A DNA stretch of 64,000 nucleotides, taken from assembly GCA_965246905.1 (NCBI GenBank), contig CBDFFZ010000012.1, positions 1-64,000 of the forward strand, read 5' to 3'. Of this stretch, positions 52,683-61,110 are shown in pieces (the first letter of the stretch is position 1; the number at the start of each line of letters is the position of its first letter). The stretch comes from UBA1952 sp965246905 (GTDB lineage Bacteria; Bacteroidota; Bacteroidia; Chitinophagales; Chitinophagaceae). A model generated the notes under the pieces. That model was not told the DNA's origin. It worked only from the letters and a program-made list of their open reading frames with translations, and searched no databases. The position numbers and the translations under genes were made by a program.

Positions 52683-52869
52683 GGGTGAAGATTATTTGCT
52701 GCTCCCCGATGGCAGGCTTGTATTTACAGCTACATGGCTTCAAAAGCGGGGTTATTGCTGCGGTAACGGCTGCCTGAACTGTCCATACGATTATGAAAAA
52801 GTAACCGAGCCGGGCAGAACAAAACTGCTGGCATTACGAAAACAAAAAGCGAATGAGCAGGGAGGCTGA
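52675..52869 (+). CDS. DUF5522-type small Cys-rich protein
   Basis: 64 residues. LPDGRLVFTATWLQKRGYCCGNGCLNCPYDYEK contains four Cys (CC, C, C) as in the DUF5522 family, which may bind a metal. It overlaps trmB by eight bases and the alkyltransferase-like gene by 17 bases, so the three are translationally coupled. Function unknown. Confidence 0.8.
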   Translation: MTEGEDYLLLPDGRLVFTATWLQKRGYCCGNGCLNCPYDYEKVTEPGRTKLLALRKQKANEQGG

Positions 52870-53194
52870 CGTTTACGAAGCAATCTATGATATAGTACGG
52901 CTTGTACCTAAAGGCCGGGTAACGTCTTATGGCGCGATTGCGGCTGCTATTGGTATGAAAAGCGGCGCCCGTATGGTGGGCTACGCAATGAATAATTGCC
53001 ATGGTGCAAAGCCCAAAGTACCTGCGCACAGAGTAGTAAACAGCAAAGGACTCCTTACCGGCAAGCATCATTTTGGTAATGGAGATGAAATGCAAAAGCT
53101 ACTCGAAAAGGAGAAAATTATGGTTGTTAAGGATCAGGTGCAGGAATTTGACCGCCTTTTTTGGGATCCCGCAAAAGAAATTTCCAATTATTAA
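52853..53194 (+). CDS. Alkyltransferase-like protein (MGMT family, active-site Cys replaced)
   Basis: 113 residues of the MGMT DNA-binding domain: VYEAIYDIVRLVPKGRVTSYGAIAAAIGMKSGARMVGYAMNN and PAHRVVNSKGLLTG. In O6-methylguanine methyltransferases the motif is PCHRV; here Cys is Ala, so it cannot accept the alkyl group. Such ATL proteins bind alkylated DNA and hand it to nucleotide excision repair. It is coupled to trmB and DUF5522. Confidence 0.88.
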   Translation: MSREADVYEAIYDIVRLVPKGRVTSYGAIAAAIGMKSGARMVGYAMNNCHGAKPKVPAHRVVNSKGLLTGKHHFGNGDEMQKLLEKEKIMVVKDQVQEFDRLFWDPAKEISNY

Positions 53195-53253
53195 AAGTTT
53201 GGTACGATTTTTGCAATAGGTATTGTATAAATCAAATCATTGAATATTACCGA

Positions 53254-54958
53254 ATGGAACCCCTGACCCTTCGGCCATTTAAGGCCAAATATTGTCGCAT
53301 TTTTCTTTTATCAACACTTGTTTTCACGATTGCGGCCTGCACCGGCACCAATCATGAGAAGGAAAAGGACGGCAACCCGGAGAAAAAGGTAATTGAATCA
53401 AAAACCGGTGATCTCTTTTCAAAAGAAGCATTTGTGCAATCGCTAGCTGCTTCGCTACATCGGGTAGATACGCTGGATAGCAATTTTCGCAAACGTGGTG
53501 TTACGCCGGGCAATGCGCTGGCTTATACTTACCAGCGAATAGGCTACCAGCCTTTATGGGTGGAAGAAGCAGGCATTACCGAAGCTGCTGTTACCCTTAT
53601 CAATGAGCTCGATAGTCTGAGGCTGGATGGCCTGAATCCGGAACGCTATGGCCGGAAAAAGCTTTCGGCTGCGTTGGATAAAATAAAAGCGGCTAAACCT
53701 ACGCTTGCTGAAGTTATCGCTTTTGATACAGCATGTACTAATAGCTATTTGCATGCTTCGCATCATTTATTATTCGGCCTGGTATCTCCGAAAATAGCCG
53801 ACAATCAATGGTTTCATACAAATGATACCTTTTGGCGCGCGCCCCGGAATCTTTATACAAAGCTGAATAATGAAGCAAAATATACTGCGCTTAATACTTA
53901 TCGCCCCCAACTGCCTACATATGCGCTGCTTCGGCAGGAATATGGCCGTTATTTTAATTTAGCGCATGATCAGACACTTCTAAGCTATAAAAGTAAAATC
54001 CAATTTTCTGACCCTCTTTCTGATAGTGGAATCCGGTATATTATTCAAAAAGAAGATCCCTGGGCAACCACCGTAGCAGATGATTCCCTGAGTGCCGGCG
54101 GTCAAATGCTTCGGGCCTTTCAGGAAGCCAGAGGTCTTGCTCCGTCAGCAAAAATGGATAGTACTACCTTCCGCGCGCTGGCAATGAGCCCGGATAGTGT
54201 GCTTGCCACAATTGCTGCAAATATGGAGCGCATCCGCTGGATGCCGCAGCAAATGGAAAACCAGTATGTGCTGGTGAACATACCGCTGATGGAGCTTTTT
54301 TATAAGAAGGATGGAGCAGATGCTTTTCATATGCGCGTGGTGGTTGGTAAGCCTGCCCGGCAAACGCCCCGCGCTGAACGCGGATATGGCCAACGTGGTA
54401 TTTAGTCCGCCGTGGGGCGTGCCCCCAACCATCCTTAAAAATGATGTATTGCCCGGAATCGCAAAGCGGGGTGGCGCCTATCTTGCACGTAAGGGCCTTA
54501 AGGCCTACAACAGGCAGGGCAAGATGGTAAGCGCAGGATTGGTTACCGCAAAAAATTACCGCAGCTTTAATTTTCGTCAGCCACCGGGCGCGCGGAATGC
54601 GCTCGGCGAAGTGAAGTTTAACCTGCCTAACAAGTGGGATATATATCTGCACGATACACCGCACCGCGAGGATTTTGCAAAGCGTTTCCGTGCGCGCAGC
54701 TCAGGCTGCGTACGGGTAGCACACCCGAGGGAATTTGCGGAATTTATTTTGAAGGATATAGAAGGGCGCAACTTCGATCAGCAAATTATAGATTCTATTA
54801 TCCAGACGCGCCAGACGCGTTTTGAGCAGCTCAGCAAGAAGATTCCGGTGCATATTATCTATCTCACTGCATTTGAAGACAGCACCAGCACGCACATCCG
54901 GCTTCTCACCGACGTCTATCACCGCGATGCCAGATTGATTGCCGCTATGGCCAACTGA
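53254..54958 (+). pseudogene. L,D-transpeptidase (YcbB-type), one frameshift
   Basis: Lipoprotein-like start MEPLTLRPFKAKYCR with a hydrophobic segment ending TIAAC. A scaffold domain (about 60-250) and a peptidoglycan-binding-like segment (GGQMLRAFQEARGLAPSAKMD, about 288-308) are followed by the catalytic YkuD domain with the nucleophile Cys in SSGCVRVAHP near 54700-54720. The frame breaks in the C-run at 54367-54370: one C too many separates VVVGKPARQTP from ALNADMANVVFSP. Removing it restores a protein of about 567 residues, normal for YcbB-type enzymes forming 3-3 crosslinks. This is either a homopolymer sequencing error or a recent mutation. Confidence 0.87.
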
Positions 54959-55041
54959 TAAGCGCTAAAATGCCAGCTTTATTAACTGAATGATAGCCGT
55001 ACATAGCTATTGCTCCTGATAACTTTGCATCAATCCCCTCT

Positions 55042-55794
55042 ATGTTACGAAACGCAAAATTATTACTATTCCTAACGCTCCTTTTTCCGGGATTATATTC
55101 CTGCAGCAAGAAGCCGGTCTATGCTCATTTACAGCCTGCGCATCAATATACCATTGACAGCACCGCGCATACTGACAGCAATATGGCAAGCATGTTGTTG
55201 CCGTACAAAAAAGGCGTTGATACGCAGATGCTTGTGGTAATCGGCCATACGGATATCCCGCTCACAAAAGCCCAGCCGGAAAGCACACTTGGTAATTTTG
55301 TGGCCGATGCGCAGCTTATGGCCGCACAGGTTATAGATAAAAAGGTGACTCTATCCGTTTCTAATTATGGCGGCCTGCGCATACCCTACATTGATCCCGG
55401 TGTGATAACACGCGGCAAGATTTATGAGCTGATGCCGTTTGATAATATGCTTACGATTATAGAAATTCCGGGTACTACATTGAAGCAGTTCTGCGATTTT
55501 ATGGCGGCAAGAAAGGGCTGGCCGGTAAGCGGTATTTCCTTCACCATAAAAGATAAAACAGCAGAGCATATTATGGTTGCCGGGAAGCCGCTGGATGAGC
55601 ATCTTTATTATAAAATGGCCATCTCGGATTATGTAGCGCGCGGCGGCGATAACTGCGATTTTCTTGCGCCTTGCAAAAAGCAGTTTACTTCCATTTTTAT
55701 CCGCGATGCGATGCTGGCTTATGTGGTAAGATTGGAGCAGGACGGAAAGCCTTTGCACCCTCAAATAGAAAACAGGATACAGTATGCTGAATAG
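55042..55794 (+). CDS. 5'-nucleotidase C-terminal domain protein (lipoprotein)
   Basis: 250 residues, signal ending LYSCSKK (lipobox). STLGNFVADAQLMAAQ, VSNYGGLRIPYIDPGVITRGKIYELMPFDNML and KMAISDYVARGGDNCDF are the substrate-binding C-terminal domain of UshA/CD73-like 5'-nucleotidases, with no metallophosphoesterase part. The catalytic half is the next gene, overlapping by 11 bases. The two halves probably act together in the periplasm to release phosphate from nucleotides. Confidence 0.9.
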   Translation: MLRNAKLLLFLTLLFPGLYSCSKKPVYAHLQPAHQYTIDSTAHTDSNMASMLLPYKKGVDTQMLVVIGHTDIPLTKAQPESTLGNFVADAQLMAAQVIDKKVTLSVSNYGGLRIPYIDPGVITRGKIYELMPFDNMLTIIEIPGTTLKQFCDFMAARKGWPVSGISFTIKDKTAEHIMVAGKPLDEHLYYKMAISDYVARGGDNCDFLAPCKKQFTSIFIRDAMLAYVVRLEQDGKPLHPQIENRIQYAE

Positions 55795-56716
55795 AAAAGA
55801 GTTTATCAGGAAAGCGGCCCTGGGCAGTGGCCTCCTGGCATTGGGCGGATTTCCTTTCGAGAGCCTTGCAGCCATTGCACCGAAGAAACTTACCATCCTT
55901 CATACCAATGATGTGCACAGCAGGCTCGAGCCTTTTGGCGCAGATGGCGGTAAGTTTGCCGGGCAGGGTGGCGTTGCTGCAAGAGCAACACTTATCGATA
56001 CCATAAGAGCGCAGGAAGCAAATGTATTGCTATTGGATGCAGGAGATATTTTTCAGGGAACGCCTTACTTTAACCTCTACAAAGGTGAGCCGGAAATGAA
56101 AGCCATGTCTATGATGCGTTACGATGCCGGCACTATGGGCAATCATGATTTTGATGCAGGGATTGAAGGCTTTGCTGCCCAGTTGCCCCATGCCAATTTC
56201 CCGATATTGATTGCCAATTACGACTTTACCAAAACGCCGCTCGAAGGGAAGACGAAACCTTACCTGATCATTAAAAAAGCAGGGCTAAAGATTGGCGTTT
56301 TCGGGCTGGGTATTCAGCTAAAAGGACTCGTGCCGGAGAATGCATATGGCAGTACCCAATACATCGAGCCCATACAGATTGCCCGTAGTATATCCGAAAA
56401 GCTTCGCCGGCGCGAAGGTTGCGACTTTGTGATCTGCCTGTCGCATCTGGGCTACCACTATGATTTTAATAAAGTAAGCGATAAGATTCTTGCGAAAGAG
56501 ACGGATTTTATAGATCTCATTATCGGCGGGCATACACACACGTTTTTAGACCAGCCAACAGTGCTTACAAACAGGAAAGGAAAAGAAGTTGTGATCAATC
56601 AGGTAGGCTGGGCAGGGCTGCGATTAGGGCGGTTGGATTACACCTTCGATAGCAAAAATAGTACCACGCTCCTAAGTGCTCATTCTGTAATTGTGGGCAA
56701 AGAAACAATAGGGTAA
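55784..56716 (+). CDS. Metallophosphatase, 5'-nucleotidase catalytic domain
   Basis: 310 residues. The N-terminus MLNRKEFIRKAALGSGLLALGG has a twin-Arg-like or Sec signal. ILHTNDVHSRLEP, LLLDAGDIFQGTPYF, GTMGNHDFDAG and IIGGHTHTFLDQP are metallophosphoesterase metal sites I, II, III and V. This is the catalytic half of a UshA-like enzyme; the binding half is encoded immediately upstream. The reversed gene order is typical of Bacteroidota. Confidence 0.92.
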   Translation: MLNRKEFIRKAALGSGLLALGGFPFESLAAIAPKKLTILHTNDVHSRLEPFGADGGKFAGQGGVAARATLIDTIRAQEANVLLLDAGDIFQGTPYFNLYKGEPEMKAMSMMRYDAGTMGNHDFDAGIEGFAAQLPHANFPILIANYDFTKTPLEGKTKPYLIIKKAGLKIGVFGLGIQLKGLVPENAYGSTQYIEPIQIARSISEKLRRREGCDFVICLSHLGYHYDFNKVSDKILAKETDFIDLIIGGHTHTFLDQPTVLTNRKGKEVVINQVGWAGLRLGRLDYTFDSKNSTTLLSAHSVIVGKETIG

Positions 56717-56974
56717 CGATTTTTTTTTTCAACATAATGTTGGCAATTTCGTCTTCACCCAAAACGGTTTTGCGAAGCTATAAATGCGGGGGGCGAAAGG
56801 TAGGTGATGAGCGGCAATAGCGCGTGAAGTAATCATTAACTTTTTGAGTTGTTTTTGTAAAGCAGAGCCTTGGATTTTTAGAGCAAAAATCCTGGCTTAG
56901 TGAAAGTGTCGGCCTCATTGAGCGGCGAAATTGAAAAGAAAATCCGGGCGCAGGCCCATCAAGTATAAACCGGT

Positions 56975-58447
56975 ATGTACAATGAACCTTATGCAAAAAA
57001 TGAATCAGGCAGAAATGATTTTGATGCTGCCTGGGAGCGTTGCCTCAGCATTATTAAGGACAATGTAGCACCCCGCACTTTCCAGACTTGGTTTGAGCCC
57101 ATACAGGCTGTAGCGCTTTATGAAGCGGTGCTTACTTTACAAGTGCCCAGCCAGTTTTTTTATGAGTGGCTTGAGGAGCATTATGTAGAGCTGTTGGGTA
57201 AAACAATTAAGCGTGTGCTGGGGAAAGATGGCCGCCTCGAATACCGTATAATGATAGAAGGCCACAGCCGCCGTAATCCTGCGTCTATCAATATCCCGGC
57301 AAGCACACAGCCCAAGGTTTCGGCAGAGCGTAATATGGTGGATCTTCCCTACGACCGAAAAACACCTTTTGAGCCACATCCTTATGCCATTCCCGGTCTG
57401 AAGCGTGTATCCATAGATCCGCAGCTTAATGCCAACTATACTTTTGAAAATTATGTGGAAGGTGATTGCAACCGCCTTGCGCGCAATGCGGGTTTGCAGG
57501 TTGCACAGAAGCCCGGCGCAACTTCCTTTAATCCACTGGTGGTTTTCGGCGGCGTTGGCTGCGGTAAGACGCATCTCGTGCAGGCAATTGGTAATGAGGT
57601 GCGCCGGCTGCTTCCCAATAAATCGGTGCTCTATGTAAGCGCGGAAAAATTCATCACGCAGTTTGTGGATCATTCCCGCAACAACGAGGTGAATGATTTC
57701 ATTCATTTCTACCAGCTTATCGATGTGCTCATCGTGGATGATATCGAGCGCTTCGTACCAGCCGTTAAAACCCAGGAAGCGTTTTTTACTATATTTAATC
57801 ACCTGCACCAGAGCGGTAAGCAAATTATCCTCACTTCCGATACCGCACCCAAAGATTTGGACGGAATGCAGGACCGACTATTAAGCCGTTTCCGCTGGGG
57901 TTTGAACGCGGATATCCAGATACCCGAGTATGAGACCCGCCAGGCTATTCTGCGCCTTAAAATGAAGCGCGACGGCGTTGAGATGCCGGATGATGTGGTG
58001 AAATATATTGCCTACAATGTGCAGAGCAATGTACGCGAGCTGGAAGGTGCCCTGATCGCGATGTTTGCGCAGTCAATGCTCAATAAAAAGGAAATCGATC
58101 TCGACCTTGCCAAGCGGGTAATGAAGAACTTCGTGAAGACGGCCGCTCGGGAGATGACTATCGAAAATATCCAGAAAATGGTCTGCGATTATTTCCACCA
58201 GCCTTATGACCGCCTGCTGGCCAAAACCCGCAAGCGCGAGGTGGTGCAGGCACGGCAAATTACCATGTATCTTGCAAAAAAGTTTACAAAAAGCTCCCTC
58301 AAAAATATTGGCGAGCATTTCGGTGGCTTCGATCATACCACGGTCATACACTCCTGCCAGACGGTAGAAAACCTCATGGATACGGACAACGAATATAAAG
58401 AGCAGGTACAGGAGCTCTTTCAGAAAGTGCAGATGGCCAGCATGTGA
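56975..58447 (+). CDS. dnaA: Chromosomal replication initiator protein DnaA
   Basis: 490 residues. Domain I with WERCLSIIKDNVAPRTFQTWFEP (about 15-37), a variable linker, AAA+ Walker A GGVGCGKTHL (about 191-200), Walker B VLIVDDIERF (about 250), and C-terminal HTH with GEHFGGFDHTTVIHSCQTV (about 447-465), the DnaA signature. It unwinds oriC. I find no run of TTATCCACA-type boxes in the 258-base upstream or 250-base downstream gap, so oriC is not evident here. Confidence 0.97.
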   Translation: MYNEPYAKNESGRNDFDAAWERCLSIIKDNVAPRTFQTWFEPIQAVALYEAVLTLQVPSQFFYEWLEEHYVELLGKTIKRVLGKDGRLEYRIMIEGHSRRNPASINIPASTQPKVSAERNMVDLPYDRKTPFEPHPYAIPGLKRVSIDPQLNANYTFENYVEGDCNRLARNAGLQVAQKPGATSFNPLVVFGGVGCGKTHLVQAIGNEVRRLLPNKSVLYVSAEKFITQFVDHSRNNEVNDFIHFYQLIDVLIVDDIERFVPAVKTQEAFFTIFNHLHQSGKQIILTSDTAPKDLDGMQDRLLSRFRWGLNADIQIPEYETRQAILRLKMKRDGVEMPDDVVKYIAYNVQSNVRELEGALIAMFAQSMLNKKEIDLDLAKRVMKNFVKTAAREMTIENIQKMVCDYFHQPYDRLLAKTRKREVVQARQITMYLAKKFTKSSLKNIGEHFGGFDHTTVIHSCQTVENLMDTDNEYKEQVQELFQKVQMASM

Positions 58448-58586
58448 TCTTTATTCCGGATTGCGAAAATCGGATTGCGGATTTTCACATAAAGGCATCA
58501 TCGCGAGGTGAGTGCTACATTTGGCCGCTAAGTGAATCAATTTGTACAGTATTGAGCTATAATTTTTCAGGAAGTTCTTAAAAATG

Positions 58587-58617
58587 TTTGGTCAGTTCGT
58601 TTAGAGCATTATCTTTG
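58587..58617 (+). promoter_or_regulatory. Promoter of the tRNA-Ser/tRNA-Pro unit
   Basis: TTTG (58587-58590) and TATCTTTG (58610-58617) separated by 19 bases match the Bacteroidota -33/-7 pair in sequence and spacing. It lies 85 bases before tRNA-Ser. This is the clearest complete promoter in the window. Confidence 0.75.
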
Positions 58618-58701
58618 CAGTCCCTTAGCAGGGAAGCAGTTCTTTAAGCAATACATTTTAGAATAGCTGTGAATTTTTTCAAGGCTGTTTGGTATAAAAC
58701 A

Positions 58702-58790
58702 GGTGAGGTGGGAGAGAGGCCGAATCCACTAGTTTGCTAAACTGGCATACGTGTTATAGCGTATCGCGGGTTCGAATCCCGCCTTCACCG
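58702..58790 (+). tRNA. tRNA-Ser (anticodon GCT)
   Basis: 89 bases with a long variable arm (TACGTGTTATAGCGTA), normal for tRNA-Ser. Acceptor GGTGAGG/CTTCACC, anticodon stem CTAGT/ACTGG with loop TTGCTAA, T arm GCGGG-TTCGAAT-CCCGC. GCT reads AGC/AGU. Confidence 0.95.
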
Positions 58791-58838
58791 CAAGGCTTTG
58801 GTTTCCCACGATCAAGGCTTGATAAAGAAAGTTAAAAT

Positions 58839-58912
58839 AGGGAAGTGGCGCAGTCCGGTAGCGCACCTGGTTTGGGACCAGGGGGTCGCAGGTTCGAACC
58901 CTGTCTTCCCTA
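58839..58912 (+). tRNA. tRNA-Pro (anticodon TGG)
   Basis: 74 bases. Acceptor AGGGAAG/CTTCCCT, D arm GCGCAGTCCGGTAGCGC, anticodon stem CCTGG/CCAGG with loop TTTGGGA, T arm GCAGG-TTCGAAC-CCTGT. Likely co-transcribed with tRNA-Ser 48 bases upstream. Confidence 0.95.
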
Positions 58913-58921
58913 CATTTTAGA

Positions 58922-58950
58922 AGCTCAGCAGCAATGCTGGGCTTTTTTTA
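58922..58950 (+). terminator. Terminator after tRNA-Pro
   Basis: Stem AGCTCAGCA/TGCTGGGCT (58922-58930 and 58935-58943), loop GCAA and seven T residues. Beyond it, 58951-59281 is AT-rich with no feature I recognise. Confidence 0.9.
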
Positions 58951-59281
58951 TTGGGCTAAATCCGTTTTGCCCGAAAAAAAATTGAGTTTTTTACAGATCG
59001 AATTTTATTAATAGAATTTTAGGGATTTATAATAGGCGGTCACTACAATAGGACGTAAACGCTTATTAGCTGCGACTGCGACCACACTTCTTTGCACGTA
59101 CGTGAGCATTTGGTTTGCAATGAGTTGCATACTTATATAATATTTTAGCTCGAAAGACTAATTAAACTATCTTTACTGTTAATTACAGCCAAGAGCTTAC
59201 AAGATTTATCTTTTTTAATTCATAAACAGCGAAGCCGAAAACTGCAATTTTGAAAGAGTAGGCATTTAATCAACATAACAA

Positions 59282-59860
59282 ATGAAAAACAGACATTTAC
59301 TACTATCCGCGCTTTCTGTATTGTTGCTATCGGTCGTTTTCTCAGCCTGTAAGCAAGATGATCCACCTAAGGATCCTAACGTAGCCTACATCAATAATTT
59401 CTACGGTATTGATATGCCTCATGTGTTCACTTTTCAGAATCCTACAGACGAAAAAACTTCCAGGAAGGTGACCCTCACCTGGGATGCTAATGGGAAAGTG
59501 GCAATTACCACAGTCACTATACCAAGAGAAATGGCTAATGAAAACAGGCAAATTGCTTATCTTCCAATAACCGAGATCGATACAACAAACAAAACATTTC
59601 GACCCACGAATACTGTAGTAAAAACACGGTTCTATGATGTAACCTCACAGGATTACCTTAATTGTACAAATGGATACTATTATTGTGCCGGTTGCGGTCC
59701 ATTAAACTACGGATATTATCAATTAGGCACCGGATACTATTATGGCATGAAGTGCGGCAATAATGCTCCTAGTAGTACTTGCGGACCGTTTTGGAAATGT
59801 AACGGCGGCGGCAGTGTTGATTGCCCCACTTGTCAGATAATCGCCCTTCAGACATTGTAA
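59282..59860 (+). CDS. Cys/Tyr-rich lipoprotein, function unknown
   Basis: 192 residues. Lipoprotein signal ends VVFSACKQD. The middle (YINNFYGIDMPHVFTFQNPTD, RKVTLTWDANGKVAI) looks beta-rich; the last 60 residues are rich in Tyr, Gly and Cys (NGYYYCAGCGPLNYGYY, CGPFWKCNGGG, DCPTC) with eight Cys, suggesting disulfides or metal binding. I recognise no family. It is alone between the tRNA terminator and a convergent terminator. Confidence 0.7.
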   Translation: MKNRHLLLSALSVLLLSVVFSACKQDDPPKDPNVAYINNFYGIDMPHVFTFQNPTDEKTSRKVTLTWDANGKVAITTVTIPREMANENRQIAYLPITEIDTTNKTFRPTNTVVKTRFYDVTSQDYLNCTNGYYYCAGCGPLNYGYYQLGTGYYYGMKCGNNAPSSTCGPFWKCNGGGSVDCPTCQIIALQTL

Positions 59861-60003
59861 TATCTTCCGGCCTAACTTCTCTTCTTTCACCAAATAGCCA
59901 TGAAAAATTGCGTAGCAAATTATTCGATGGTGTTAGAACGAACAATCAACATCACCACAGTCAATCCTTTAACCAGTAAGTTGACAAAAAGTTAGTAAAA
60001 TTA

Positions 60004-60033
60004 AGCGGCGAATTCTCATCAGGATTCGCCGCT
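60004..60033. terminator. Bidirectional terminator between convergent genes
   Basis: Ten-base perfect stem AGCGGCGAAT/ATTCGCCGCT (60004-60013 and 60024-60033) with a ten-base loop. T-rich on the plus strand (GTTTTATTT) and on the minus strand (TTAATTTT), serving the lipoprotein and the CruF-like gene. Confidence 0.85.
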
Positions 60034-60040
60034 GTTTTAT

Positions 60041-61012
60041 TTATATGGAAAGCATTACATTACTCTTTTTCTTAAGGTGCAACACAAAACTAATAGCGAT
60101 AATCACCAGCGGCGGCACCAGCATCCAGCCATTCTCTTTATAATACCCTTCCAGCAAAAGATAGACAAAGAAGAATACATGCGAAAATGCCGGTACCAGC
60201 CACGTAACCAGCGGCATTGCAGCAGGCGCAGCACTAATCCTTTTTCGCCAGCCGTACATAAGGGTGATTATAAGCATGGGAACAGCAGCATAAAACCGGT
60301 TTTTTGCTGTAATGCCAAAATGATCCCGCAGGTAAACATCAATACAAGCAAGTGTCACATACAGAAAGACTTGGGATAATAGTACCGACAAAAAGGGAAC
60401 AAGCAGACTGCGGAGTATAGATGATTTACCGCCTGTGCCAAGCCACCGCTCAAGCAGGCGGCAGAAAGCGGAATAAAAAAATATTACGCAAAGCCAACCG
60501 AAAAAATTTCCGTAGGGAATGCCGAACCAGTCTGCCGTAAGCGGATCCAGGCCTGTGCCCGTCCAGTTCCAGTGCCACATATCCAGCCGGTAGGCCACCG
60601 TATCCATACTCAGATCTATGCTGATAGCTAGCAGCGTATCCATGGCGGCGCTGGCCCATAGCGGAAGTCCGAACGTGTCTGTAAATAAGCGCGCAGAATA
60701 CATGATAACTGCCCAGCCAATGCCAATACATATAGGGATATCCAGCGGCGGCCTGCCGAGCATTACGGTAAATCTGCCATAAGTATAGCCCATATTGGCT
60801 ACTACATTTACGTACTCCAGCAGCAGGCCAAAGCACAGGCCACCAATAAGATAGGCCACATCAAGCCGACCTTTTTTTATTGCATGAGCCAGGCAAAAGG
60901 CAAACAGGATATAAGCACACACTTCAAATGCCGGAAAGCTGTAATCCGGCGCGGAGACATACGGCATACCGGGGAATGGATGCGTAACAGGAAGTGCGGA
61001 TAATAAAGGCAT
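60041..61012 (-). CDS. CruF-like carotenoid biosynthesis membrane protein
   Basis: 323 residues, about eight membrane helices. The DUF422/CruF family signatures are visible: EYVNVVANMGYTYGRFTVMLG, IPICIGIGWAVIMYSARL, AAMDTLLAISIDLSMDTVAYRLDMWHW and WFGIPYGNFFGWL. CruF adds water across a psi end of carotenoids (1',2'-hydratase), and Bacteroidota use it for flexixanthin/saproxanthin-type pigments. No other carotenoid genes are nearby. Confidence 0.85.
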   Translation of the reverse strand: MPLLSALPVTHPFPGMPYVSAPDYSFPAFEVCAYILFAFCLAHAIKKGRLDVAYLIGGLCFGLLLEYVNVVANMGYTYGRFTVMLGRPPLDIPICIGIGWAVIMYSARLFTDTFGLPLWASAAMDTLLAISIDLSMDTVAYRLDMWHWNWTGTGLDPLTADWFGIPYGNFFGWLCVIFFYSAFCRLLERWLGTGGKSSILRSLLVPFLSVLLSQVFLYVTLACIDVYLRDHFGITAKNRFYAAVPMLIITLMYGWRKRISAAPAAMPLVTWLVPAFSHVFFFVYLLLEGYYKENGWMLVPPLVIIAISFVLHLKKKSNVMLSI

Positions 61013-61061
61013 AGCAGCAAATTAAGCTATTTGTAAAAACGCCAATCGTCAAAAACAAAAA

Positions 61062-61087
61062 ATCCCGGCCAGATCTGGCCGGGATTT
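61062..61087 (-). terminator. Terminator of the T9SS surface protein gene
   Basis: Perfect 26-base palindrome centred on AGATCT (arms AATCCCGGCCA/TGGCCGGGATT), followed on the minus strand by TTTT, 24 bases after the gene's stop. Confidence 0.88.
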
Positions 61088-61110
61088 TGTTCTAAATATC
61101 AAAAAACAGA

